Assembly: GCA_937930695.1 (NCBI GenBank)
Contig: CALHCB010000085.1
Coordinates: 1 to 34,960 of the forward strand
Direction of reading: 5' to 3'
DNA from: an uncultured Acidimicrobiales bacterium
GTDB taxonomy: Bacteria > Actinomycetota > Acidimicrobiia > Acidimicrobiales > SZUA-35
Length of the DNA stretch: 34,960 nt
Position 1 is the stretch's first letter. The number at the start of each line of letters is the position of its first letter. The translations under genes were made by a program, and so were the position numbers. This document shows, piece after piece, positions 16,443 through 23,850 of the stretch. The notes beneath the pieces were generated by a model. It was given only the letters and a program-made list of their open reading frames with translations, was not told where the DNA came from and did not search any database.

Positions 16443-17522
16443 ATGGCTGAAGTTCGTTACGAGGGCGCGAGTCGGATCTACCCAGGCACCGAGATTGCTG
16501 CGGTTGACCGCCTTGATCTGGATATCGCCGACGGCGAGTTGCTCGTTTTGGTCGGTCCGTCCGGCTCAGGAAAGTCGACGGCCCTGCGCATGCTGGCAGG
16601 CCTCGAAACCGTCAACATGGGAAGCATCCACATCGGTTCGGTCGATGTCACGCTGAAGCCACCGCAGGATCGCGACATCGCGATGGTGTTCCAGAATTAC
16701 GCGCTCTATCCGAGCATGACCGTGGCCGAAAACATGGGCTTCGCGTTGAAGCAAGCCGGAGTCTCCAAAGATCAGCGGGCGATTCAGGTTCGTGAAGCCG
16801 CGCGCATCTTGGATCTCGAGCCGTACCTGGATCGCAAACCAAAGAACCTCTCCGGCGGTCAGCGTCAGCGAGTGGCAATGGGTCGTGCGATCGTTCGGAG
16901 CCCGCAGGTTTTCTTGATGGACGAGCCACTCTCCAATCTTGACGCAAAGCTGCGAGTTCAAACTCGAACCGAGTTGGCTGATCTTCAGGCTCGCCTCGAT
17001 GTGACCACGGTGTACGTGACACACGATCAGGTAGAAGCGATGACGATGGGTCATCGAGTGGCCGTGCTCAAAGACGGTCAACTGCAGCAGGTCGACACGC
17101 CAAAAACCCTCTACAGCCGTCCCGCGAATCGTTTCGTCGCCGGTTTCATTGGCTCACCGGCCATGAACATCGTTGAGGTCGAGAGCACGGGCGGTTCGCT
17201 GAGCTTGGGATCGACCAGCCCGGTCCTCACTCCAGATGTTGCGTCGGACCTCGAGAAGCGTGGAAACGACGTCTATGCCCTCGGTGTACGGCCCGAACAC
17301 CTCATCCTCGGTGCGGACGGCACCCCGGGCGAAGTCACCGTGGTTGAGGAACTTGGCTCCGAATCGTTTGTGCACGTCTCCATCGATCATCAGAAGGCAA
17401 CCCAAACGGTGGTCGTCCGTGCAGAAGGCGAAACAGAAATTCGACGAGGCGACAAGGTGTCCATCGCCTTCAACGGCCCGACCCACATTTTTGCCAGCAA
17501 TGGTGAACGAGTAGGCGCTTGA
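16443..17522 (+). CDS. ABC transporter ATP-binding protein (MalK/UgpC/SmoK type)
   Basis: 359 residues. Walker A GPSGSGKST is at 38-46, the Q-loop is in MVFQNYALYP, the signature LSGGQRQRVAMGRA near 136, Walker B VFLMDEPLSNLDA near 155-167 and the H-switch THDQVEAMTMGHR near 195. A C-terminal TOBE/OB domain (residues from about 235) with RPEHLIL is the regulatory domain of the MalK subgroup. GGGAG lies about ten bases upstream of the ATG. It energises the two upstream permeases and is the last transport gene before a large hairpin and the catabolic genes. Confidence 0.95.
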   Translation: MAEVRYEGASRIYPGTEIAAVDRLDLDIADGELLVLVGPSGSGKSTALRMLAGLETVNMGSIHIGSVDVTLKPPQDRDIAMVFQNYALYPSMTVAENMGFALKQAGVSKDQRAIQVREAARILDLEPYLDRKPKNLSGGQRQRVAMGRAIVRSPQVFLMDEPLSNLDAKLRVQTRTELADLQARLDVTTVYVTHDQVEAMTMGHRVAVLKDGQLQQVDTPKTLYSRPANRFVAGFIGSPAMNIVEVESTGGSLSLGSTSPVLTPDVASDLEKRGNDVYALGVRPEHLILGADGTPGEVTVVEELGSESFVHVSIDHQKATQTVVVRAEGETEIRRGDKVSIAFNGPTHIFASNGERVGA

Positions 17523-17538
17523 CCGCGTCGGCTCGCCA

Positions 17539-17586
17539 GCATCCACGCCGACGAATGTCTCTCCCCAGAATGTTCGGCGTGGATGC
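17539..17586 (+). promoter_or_regulatory. Long intercistronic hairpin between ATPase and SDR genes
   Basis: A perfect 13-base inverted repeat, GCATCCACGCCGA / TCGGCGTGGATGC, encloses a 22-base loop in the 120-base gap between transport and catabolic genes. No T-run follows, so it is not a classical terminator. It may be an mRNA processing or stability element, or a protein-binding site. Confidence 0.55.
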
Positions 17587-17642
17587 GCGTTCGCTCTCGC
17601 TCCCTTGGTCCCTCGGGAGTGCGACAACAGAGGGAGGCCACC

Positions 17643-18425
17643 GTGGCTGAGCCTCAATTCGACGGTCGAACTGCGTTGGTGACCGGAGCGGCGGGAGATT
17701 TTGGACGCGCCGGCGCACTCGCCCTCGCTGCACAAGGAGCAACGGTGATTGCGGCTGACCACCCGTCACGCCACGCAGAACTCGCCCAGACGGTCCAGAT
17801 GTGCGGATCGGATGCGCAGAGTCGACTCTTCGATGTCACCGAACTCGACGACGTACGAGCTGCCATCGACGGCTTGATCATCGACATTGCATTCAACAAC
17901 GCGGGTTATCAAGGCGAGTTCGCCAACCTCGTCGATGTCGACCCTGCAGACTTCGCCAAAGTACTCGCCGTCAATGTGGTCGGTGTCTTCAACGTGATGC
18001 AGTCCGTTGCCTTGTCGCTTTCATCGGCAGGCAGGCAAGGGTCGATCGTCAACACCGCCTCGATGGCCGGCGTTGGGGGAGCACCAAACATGGCTGCGTA
18101 CTCGGCTTCCAAAGCTGCTGTCATCGGATTGACGAAGACTGCGGCCAAAGATCTGGCCCCGCTCGGTATTCGAGTCAACGCGATCAGCCCGGCTTTCATT
18201 GGGCCGGGTGCGATGTGGGAACGTCAGGTGGCAGAACAGGCTGGCGTACCGAGTTCGTACTATTCCGATGATCCGGAGACGGTCGCGAAGGAAATGATCA
18301 GTCAGGTTCCATTGCGACGCTACGGAACGATTGACGAAGTGATGAACGTGGTGGCGTTTCTCCTGAGCGATGCGGCGTCGTACGTGACGGGTACGAACAC
18401 TGAGATCTCCGGTGGAGCATCATGA
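17643..18425 (+). CDS. SDR family oxidoreductase, probable polyol/sugar dehydrogenase
   Basis: 260 residues, classical short-chain dehydrogenase. The cofactor motif TGAAGDFG is at 14-21, NNAG near 85, the catalytic Ser in NTASMAG, and Y153/K157 in YSASK. An Asp after the second strand (ADHP) suggests NAD over NADP. GTG 17643 is chosen because GGGAGG lies seven bases before it; a longer upstream start would overlap non-coding-looking sequence. It is coupled to the PfkB kinase by an ATGA overlap. In this locus it probably oxidises a second polyol, such as sorbitol, or a product of the first dehydrogenase. Confidence 0.92.
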   Translation: MAEPQFDGRTALVTGAAGDFGRAGALALAAQGATVIAADHPSRHAELAQTVQMCGSDAQSRLFDVTELDDVRAAIDGLIIDIAFNNAGYQGEFANLVDVDPADFAKVLAVNVVGVFNVMQSVALSLSSAGRQGSIVNTASMAGVGGAPNMAAYSASKAAVIGLTKTAAKDLAPLGIRVNAISPAFIGPGAMWERQVAEQAGVPSSYYSDDPETVAKEMISQVPLRRYGTIDEVMNVVAFLLSDAASYVTGTNTEISGGAS

Positions 18426-19333
18426 TCGTGAGTGGCGGCGAGGCGTTGGTCGATCTCGTGCCCGACCCGATCCCTGGTGGCGGACCGATGAACGTGGCCA
18501 TCGCGGCGGCTCGCCTTGGCGTCCCAGCCGCCTTCGTCGGGAGAGTCTCGACCGACGAGCACGGCGAGACAATCTGGGAACACCTCACATCGAACGATGT
18601 TGACGTTCGAGCGTGTGAACGAGGCGATGAGCCGACAGCCAGGGCGATTGTCGAACATCGGCCCCAGTTGGTCTTTCGGTTCGAAGGCGACGACACAGCG
18701 GACATGAACCTGTCGACCGCAAACCTCGACCTCCTCGATGCCGGTCCACACATTCTGCATGGCGGGACGCTTGGCTTGTTTCGCGGCGCCACCGCAGAAA
18801 CGCTCGCCCGACTGGCGGAAACGCATGACGGACTGATCTCATTGGATCCCAACGTTCGACCCCAGATCATTGACGATCGCGATCGCTGGATGCACTTCCA
18901 TGATCGCTGGGTCGCCCACACGCATATCTACCGCGGGTCCGACGAAGATTTCGAGTGGATTTGGCCCGGTAGGTCACCCGAAGACTGTGCCGAGGAGCTT
19001 CTGGCTCGCGGCGTAAAAGCGGTGTTGGTGACACGAGGACCAGGTGGTGTCTCGATCTTCAACGGCTCGATGGGCGTCGATGTTGGCGGGAACCGAGTCG
19101 AGGTGGTCGACACCGTCGGAGCTGGCGACACGTTCGTGGCTGCGACGCTGGCGCAGTTGCACGAGCGAGGTCTTGCCGGACGTCCGGATGGCCTCGAGGA
19201 GCTCTCTGCGGGGACATGGCAGAAGATCGGTTCGGTGTCTGTCGCTGCCGCCGCGATCACGTGCTCGCGGCCAGGTGCCGATCCGCCGTATCGCTCTGAG
19301 CTGGCCGAAGCCGGCGTGTCATTCGAAGACTGA
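18422..19333 (+). CDS. PfkB-family carbohydrate kinase (fructokinase-like)
   Basis: 303 residues. The N-terminal GGEALVDLVP and GGGPMNVAIAAARLG (sugar-binding), central LSLDPNVRP-like segment (ISLDPNVRPQI) and the C-terminal DTVGAGDTF (residues near 230-238, catalytic Asp in GAGD) identify a ribokinase-fold fructokinase-like enzyme. It would phosphorylate the ketose made by the linked dehydrogenases, most simply fructose to fructose-6-phosphate. The start overlaps the SDR stop (ATGA). It is the last gene of the plus-strand polyol operon and ends 15 bases before the convergent UGA-containing redox protein. Confidence 0.93.
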   Translation: MIVSGGEALVDLVPDPIPGGGPMNVAIAAARLGVPAAFVGRVSTDEHGETIWEHLTSNDVDVRACERGDEPTARAIVEHRPQLVFRFEGDDTADMNLSTANLDLLDAGPHILHGGTLGLFRGATAETLARLAETHDGLISLDPNVRPQIIDDRDRWMHFHDRWVAHTHIYRGSDEDFEWIWPGRSPEDCAEELLARGVKAVLVTRGPGGVSIFNGSMGVDVGGNRVEVVDTVGAGDTFVAATLAQLHERGLAGRPDGLEELSAGTWQKIGSVSVAAAAITCSRPGADPPYRSELAEAGVSFED

Positions 19334-19348
19334 CCGCGCTGGCCTCAG

Positions 19349-19882
19349 TTACCTGCTTGTCAGTTCTTGGAGCCGGTCCCTGAGCTCGTCTACCGACATC
19401 GAACCGGTCGGCGACGAGACCGTGCCATCGTCATTGATGAACACGAACGCCGGTTGGGTGTTCACACCCAGCTCGGACCAGATCTCGCCGGTGTCATCGA
19501 CAATGTGTGGAAAGGCGTCGACACTGCGCTCGTCGATGAAGGCATTGATTGCATCAAGATCGTCCTTGCCGGCGACCCCGAGGACGACGATGTCATCGCC
19601 GAATTCCTGCTGGATGGTGGAGACCGAACTGGCCTCCCGTTGGCACGTAGGTCACCACGGCGCCCAGAACCACAACATGAGATCTTCGCCCGCGTAGGTA
19701 GCGAGCTCAATCGTGGAGCCGTCCGCTGCCGTTGCCGTGATGTCCAGTGCAGTCGATTCGGCTGCGCCGGACTCGGCTTGTGCTCCGGTTGCAGCTTGCG
19801 AAGTCTCGGAGGTTTCGCTGCCGCAGGCGGCGGCAACAAGGGCAAGCACCAGCGATGCAGCCATGAGTTTCGTGCGAAGCAT
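19349..19882 (-). CDS. TlpA/thioredoxin-like lipoprotein, predicted selenoprotein (Sec at in-frame TGA)
   Basis: 177 residues if TGA at 19654-19652 is read through. Residues 7-19 are a signal peptide with lipobox VAAA-C20. After a Ser/Ala/Glu linker comes a TlpA-type redoxin domain: STIELATYAGEDLMLWFWAPW, with residue 77 encoded by TGA, then PTCQREASSV. The TGA takes the place of the first Cys of the WCxxC redox motif, giving UPTC with C80 resolving. The frame stays open and family-like for 100 more residues (DDIVVLGVAGKDDLD, TQPAFVFINDDG, with the cis-Pro TQP) to a TAA. A SECIS-like hairpin lies just downstream. It probably reduces disulfides or peroxides outside the membrane. A nonsense mutation or sequencing error at a Cys TGC/TGT is the alternative. 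Confidence 0.82.
19619..19637 (-). promoter_or_regulatory. SECIS-like hairpin after the in-frame TGA
   Basis: Read on the minus strand, GGAGGCC-AGTTC-GGTCTCC forms a seven-pair stem (one G-U) with a five-base loop AGUUC. The loop begins 22 bases after the UGA and has G at its second position. Bacterial SECIS elements have a short stem within about 16-37 bases of UGA and a G among the first two loop bases, so this fits the SelB-binding model. Confidence 0.6.
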
Positions 19883-19888
19883 GCGCTG

Positions 19889-19894
19889 AGGATA
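19889..19894 (-). promoter_or_regulatory. -10 box TATCCT of the predicted selenoprotein gene
   Basis: TATCCT ends six bases before the ATG at 19882. This supports that start codon and a leaderless transcript, as no ribosome binding site is visible. Confidence 0.45.
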
Positions 19895-19996
19895 TGTCAC
19901 AACAATGGGGGCCAAGCATCGGGATGGCGATGTTCCGAAGTCGTTCATGGTTGCGGCCAACTCAAGGATGGGGCGAAGAGCGTCGAACGAAACAAC

Positions 19997-20716
19997 ATGA
20001 CCATGTTTGTGTGGGATCGAGAGAATGTGCTTGCTGAAGCACTCGAGCCCGCAACGCCGGGCCGTCTCGTCCGGACACTTGGTTCAGTCTTCAGTGGCCT
20101 TGCCGCCACAGCCGATCAAATCACGGCTCACTCTGAGTTTTGGCGGAACGAGGCTGCGTCCGCTTTGGCGACGGGCGAGTCGCTCTTCGTCGGACTTGGG
20201 GATTCCCTGACCCAAGGCGTTGGATGCGACGATCCTCGCGATTCCTACCTCTACCAAGTCGCCAAGCAGGGTGGGTATGAGGGAAGGATTCTCAACCTGT
20301 CGCGGTCGGGGGCTCGAGTGAACGATGTGCTCGAGACGCAGATCCCGGCGCTGGAGACCCTTTCTTCGACTTTCGATGTTGTGGTGTGCACTGTCGGCAG
20401 CAACGACCTGATGCGCTCGACTCGTATCTTCGCCCTTCGGCGCCGGCTTGATCTGTTGCTCGAACATCTCCCGGATTGCGGGGTCATTGCCACGCTGCCC
20501 GCCGGCGGAAGTCTCAGTGCGTCGTCTGTCAACCGCCATCTGCGGGCTGCATGCGAAGTCACGGGGGTCCAGCTCGCCGATGTGGACAGAGAGATTGAAG
20601 GGTGGAAGGGCCGGACATCCGGCGATGCGTTCCACCCGAACGCCGCCGGCTATGAAGCCTGGACTCGAGCGTTCACCGCTGCTCTCGAGGGTCGGCCACC
20701 CACAGTCTTGGCGTAG
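19997..20716 (+). CDS. SGNH/GDSL-type esterase or lipase
   Basis: 239 residues. Block I FVGLGDSLTQG holds the nucleophile S70. Block III is VGSNDL with the oxyanion Asn, and block V DAFHPNAAGYEAW gives D210 and H213. The catalytic set is complete, so an active ester hydrolase is likely; the substrate is unknown. There is no signal peptide, so it is cytoplasmic or non-classically located. The ATG at 19997 is chosen; an in-frame extension upstream would lie antisense to the selenoprotein gene and shows no family features. The ribosome binding site is weak. Confidence 0.9.
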   Translation: MTMFVWDRENVLAEALEPATPGRLVRTLGSVFSGLAATADQITAHSEFWRNEAASALATGESLFVGLGDSLTQGVGCDDPRDSYLYQVAKQGGYEGRILNLSRSGARVNDVLETQIPALETLSSTFDVVVCTVGSNDLMRSTRIFALRRRLDLLLEHLPDCGVIATLPAGGSLSASSVNRHLRAACEVTGVQLADVDREIEGWKGRTSGDAFHPNAAGYEAWTRAFTAALEGRPPTVLA

Positions 20717-20745
20717 CAACGAAACGGAGAGGCCGGGCCCCGACG

Positions 20746-20874
20746 ACGCTGTAGGAGGGCGGCAAGCGGTCGGGACCCGGCGGGGGGTATTGAGACACAA
20801 CCGTAACTCATGCCAGCTGCATGTAGAAGCATGGTAGGGAAGATGTTGCTGAGTGGTTGCTAACCACGTAGCGT
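20746..20874 (+). ncRNA. Possible c-di-AMP (ydaO-yuaA type) riboswitch upstream of the M23 peptidase
   Basis: The 129-base leader carries several pieces resembling the ydaO consensus, in the right order. These are a closing pair ACGCT (20746-20750) / AGCGT (20870-20874), CGGGACCC then GGGGGTATTGAG (20771-20794), GTAGGGA (20834-20840) and GCTAACCACGTAG (20859-20871, consensus GCUAACC-CGUAG). In actinobacteria this riboswitch controls cell-wall hydrolases, and the gene downstream is one. The middle GGGUGAAUC motif is imperfect and I could not fold it fully, so the call is tentative. Two alternative hairpins share AACCAC (20853-20867 and 20863-20877), which could be a switch. Confidence 0.45.
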
Positions 20875-20883
20875 GGTCAACGC

Positions 20884-22344
20884 ATGTGGTGGGATTTGGG
20901 GGAGAGGAGCGGGTGTTCGGCGTCGCGGCCCAAGGGGGCTGCTCGGCTGGGGATCGTCGCGCTCGTTGGTCTGGCATCGCTCGTGACACCCGGAGAGGTC
21001 ACAACGGCTGCTGCACAAGATCGACCAGCGCCTTCGTGTCGAGCACGCGTCGAGCGAGTGGAGATCGACGAGTTTCAAGCAGCGGTCCGGGCTGAACGAG
21101 AGACCCATCTCGCGAATGACTTTCGAATCGACGGATTGCACCAGACGCTGTTGGGTGCAGACACGTACGACGTTCCAAACGATGTCAGCAAGTTCTGGGA
21201 TGCTCCGGTGCCAGTCGGTTTGATTGAGCAGCTTGATGGATACGGCTATCGGCACCATCCAATCCTCGGGTATCGGCGCTTTCACAACGGTCTCGACCTG
21301 ACGAACGCGAGTGGGACACCCGTGGTTGCGCTCGCCGATGGCATCGTTGTGGTCGCTGGGCCGCGGGGCGGATACGGAAACACCGTCGTTGTAGATCACG
21401 GTGCCGGGTTCACCACACTCTCGGCGCACCTCTCCCTCATCGATGTTTCAGTCGGGACACCCGTTGTGGCTGGGCAGCTTCTGGGCCGCGTGGGCTCCAC
21501 GGGACGCTCGACTGGGCCCCACCTTCACTTCGAAACTCGCCTTGGTGGTGTGCCGGTCGATCCCCGTTGGTTCGTCCCCGTCCTGTCACCTCCGCAGACC
21601 GCGCCGGTCGATGGCGCCCTTGGCTTGGTCTCTTCGCGTGACACGGTTGCCGAACCGATCGAGGTGGCCGCACAACAATCGGCGGAAGTCCAGATTGAAC
21701 GGCTGTATCTCGCGGCCTTCGGTCGCACCCCATCTCCGGAGGCGACGGACTATTGGGTTTCCCAATGCGAACGAGGGCTTCCCATGTCCGATATTGCGGA
21801 GCGCTTTGTCGAGACGCCCGAGTTCTCCGAGCTCTTCGGTCCGCTTGACGACGAGTTGTTCGTTGCCGAGATCTATCTCCAGGTTCTGGGCCGAGCCCCC
21901 GGACCTGATGAGTCGCTCGATGCGGCGGAGGTCTTGAGCTCAGGCGCGGGGCGAGGGCGGATTCTGGCCGAGCTGAGTGAGAGCGAACCGCACCAGACAT
22001 CCGCAGCCGTAGTACTTGGCAACCCCGGGGTTCGTCGGCTCTATCTCGCAATCTTGGGGCGTGAGCCAGATGCCTCCGGGTCCTACTACTGGACGGACAG
22101 GGCCGATGAGGGAGCGCCGCTGGAACAACTCGCGGAAGAAATCGGCAACTCCCCGGAGTATCGGACGCGCTTTGGTGCGACGAATGACGAGGAGTTCGTC
22201 GCTCGGATCTATGAGTTGGTCTTTGATCGAGGTCCTGATGCCGAGGGCCTGGAGTTCTGGGTCAGCGAGGTGAGCCGAACGAGTCGCTGGTCGGTGCTTG
22301 TTGGATTCACCGAGTCGCCCGAAGGTCTGTTGCTTCTGGGATGA
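20884..22344 (+). CDS. M23 metallopeptidase with C-terminal DUF4214-like repeats
   Basis: 486 residues. A hydrophobic signal segment covers residues 21-36, with likely cleavage after the Ala run near 44. The M23 lysostaphin-like domain spans about 120-230: HNGLD gives H134 and D138, SAHL gives H182, and PHLHF gives H213/H215, so all zinc and catalytic residues are present. The C-terminal half (270-480) holds about four 50-residue helical repeats with IERLYLAAFGRTP / IYLQVLGRAP / LYLAILGREP / IYELVFDRGP, the DUF4214 pattern, possibly for surface attachment. It is a secreted cell-wall hydrolase. ATG 20884 has no clear ribosome binding site and follows directly on the possible riboswitch. Confidence 0.87.
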   Translation: MWWDLGERSGCSASRPKGAARLGIVALVGLASLVTPGEVTTAAAQDRPAPSCRARVERVEIDEFQAAVRAERETHLANDFRIDGLHQTLLGADTYDVPNDVSKFWDAPVPVGLIEQLDGYGYRHHPILGYRRFHNGLDLTNASGTPVVALADGIVVVAGPRGGYGNTVVVDHGAGFTTLSAHLSLIDVSVGTPVVAGQLLGRVGSTGRSTGPHLHFETRLGGVPVDPRWFVPVLSPPQTAPVDGALGLVSSRDTVAEPIEVAAQQSAEVQIERLYLAAFGRTPSPEATDYWVSQCERGLPMSDIAERFVETPEFSELFGPLDDELFVAEIYLQVLGRAPGPDESLDAAEVLSSGAGRGRILAELSESEPHQTSAAVVLGNPGVRRLYLAILGREPDASGSYYWTDRADEGAPLEQLAEEIGNSPEYRTRFGATNDEEFVARIYELVFDRGPDAEGLEFWVSEVSRTSRWSVLVGFTESPEGLLLLG

Positions 22345-22369
22345 AGCGGCGCGGCGTCGACGGGCTCCG

Positions 22370-22375
22370 TAGGGT
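22370..22375 (+). promoter_or_regulatory. -10 box TAGGGT of the DHA2-type MFS gene
   Basis: TAGGGT ends eight bases before the ATG at 22384, consistent with a leaderless transcript separate from the M23 gene 39 bases upstream. Confidence 0.4.
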
Positions 22376-22383
22376 GAGCCCAG

Positions 22384-23823
22384 ATGCAGAACAACCGAGG
22401 TAGTACGAGCTCGACGAGCGACAGCCCTGACGAGGTCGCGCCGCCGCCCATTGACCGGTTGGCGTGGTGGACGCTCGGCATCACGGCAGCAGCCGGATTC
22501 ATGGTCAGTCTGGAGATCACAGTGATCTCCCTGGCGTTCACCGATATTCAGGAGACGTTCGAGGGAACGACTCGGTCGACGCTTTCGTGGATCTTCACCG
22601 CCTACAACATTGGCGTTGCCGCACTGCTCCTGCTCTCCGGCTGGGCAGCAGACCGCTTTGGTCGAAAGAGAATCTTTCTCATCGGGCTTGCCGTGTTCGC
22701 CATCGGGTCGATCGCTTCGGGTGCAAGTGTCGATGCCCCAACGCTGATCGCCGCTCGCTTCCTCCAGTCCATCGGCGGGGCCATGCAGTTTCCCGCAGGC
22801 CTGGCCCTCCTGCTCCCTGCGTTTCCGCCGGAGCGTCGAGGCATGGCCGTTGGTATTTGGGGTGCCACCGGTGCCCTTGCTGCCGCGCTTGGCCCGACGA
22901 TTGGAGCCTTCCTGATCAGCGGCTTTGGTTGGCGTTCTGTCTTCTACGTCAACGTCCCGATCGCAATCCTCGCCATTGGACTCGGCTGGAGGTTGCTCGA
23001 GGAGTCCCGGGCTGACGATCTTCCGGATCGCGTCGATCCCGTGAGTGTTCCCGTTGCATCCCTGGGCGTCGGGCTGCTCGTCCTGGCTATTGCCCAGAGC
23101 GAGAGCTGGGGTGTCTTCAGTCTTCTGACTGGAATCACCGTGCTGGGATCGGTCCTGCTTCTCACGGTGTTCGTGAAGCGGTCTCGAGTGCATCCAGAGC
23201 CGCTGTTCGATCTTGACTTGTTGGCCATTCGGTCGTTCTCAACGAGCCTGGCGGGAACGGTCTGCTTCTGTGCAGCGTTCTTTGGTTGGTTCGTGGTGCT
23301 GCCGAGTTTCATCCAAGACTGGTGGGACTATTCGATCCTGCAAACCGGGCTTGCTCTTGTCCCTGGCCCAGCCCTTGCGGTTCTCGTTTCTCCGCCGATG
23401 GGCAGGTTGGCGGATGCTCGTGGCCATCGGGTTGTCTTGGTGATCGGAGGTGTGGCCGGTGCGCTCGGAATGACCGCCCACCTGGTCTTCACTCGACTCG
23501 AGCCGAACCTCTTCCTCGGCATGATCTTTCCGGGACTTCTGGTCGGAATCGCCGCCGGTTGCAGCTTTGCCATGCTGGTCGCGGCGGCAATGCGAGATGT
23601 CCCGCCGCGGAGATTCGGTATGGCGGGAGCCGGGCGAACGACCGTTTTTCAGCTGGCGATCGCCCTGGGCATCGCGCTGGCAGCGGCGATCGTGGGCGAT
23701 CCGGCCAACGGAACTGACGCGCTGTCGTCGTATCGCATCAACTGGACGCTTTGCCTGGCTCTCTTTGCTGGGCAGGCGGCGATCTTCGCCTTCGTTTACC
23801 CGTCTGGCGACGCATCGAAGTAG
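22384..23823 (+). CDS. DHA2-family (14-TM type) MFS exporter
   Basis: 479 residues and about 14 hydrophobic segments, in the EmrB/QacA branch. Motif A is GWAADRFGRKRIFL, the helix 4-5 region reads ARFLQSIGGAMQFPAGLALL, and motif C-like GPTIGAFLISGFGWRSVFYVNVP marks a proton-driven antiporter. It would export lipophilic or drug-like compounds; the substrate is not predictable. A short Ser/Thr/Asp-rich N-terminus precedes helix 1. The gene ends 27 bases from the convergent GNAT gene. Confidence 0.93.
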   Translation: MQNNRGSTSSTSDSPDEVAPPPIDRLAWWTLGITAAAGFMVSLEITVISLAFTDIQETFEGTTRSTLSWIFTAYNIGVAALLLLSGWAADRFGRKRIFLIGLAVFAIGSIASGASVDAPTLIAARFLQSIGGAMQFPAGLALLLPAFPPERRGMAVGIWGATGALAAALGPTIGAFLISGFGWRSVFYVNVPIAILAIGLGWRLLEESRADDLPDRVDPVSVPVASLGVGLLVLAIAQSESWGVFSLLTGITVLGSVLLLTVFVKRSRVHPEPLFDLDLLAIRSFSTSLAGTVCFCAAFFGWFVVLPSFIQDWWDYSILQTGLALVPGPALAVLVSPPMGRLADARGHRVVLVIGGVAGALGMTAHLVFTRLEPNLFLGMIFPGLLVGIAAGCSFAMLVAAAMRDVPPRRFGMAGAGRTTVFQLAIALGIALAAAIVGDPANGTDALSSYRINWTLCLALFAGQAAIFAFVYPSGDASK

Positions 23824-23850
23824 TCACCACACTCCGCTGAACGCAAGCAG

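Noticed and set aside
19652-19882. A short 76-residue lipoprotein ending at TGA
   Set aside because: The sequence after the TGA continues the same redoxin domain to a normal end, so a real stop at the active site is the less likely reading.
19367-19996. N-terminal extension of the SGNH hydrolase by about 210 residues
   Set aside because: The extension is antisense to the selenoprotein gene, has no domain, and the SGNH fold is complete from 19997.
21940-23193. Long minus-strand open frame (over 400 codons) across the M23 and MFS genes
   Set aside because: It is antisense to two well-supported genes, has a Arg/Gly/Asp/Gln-rich composition without motifs, and arises from high-GC codon bias.
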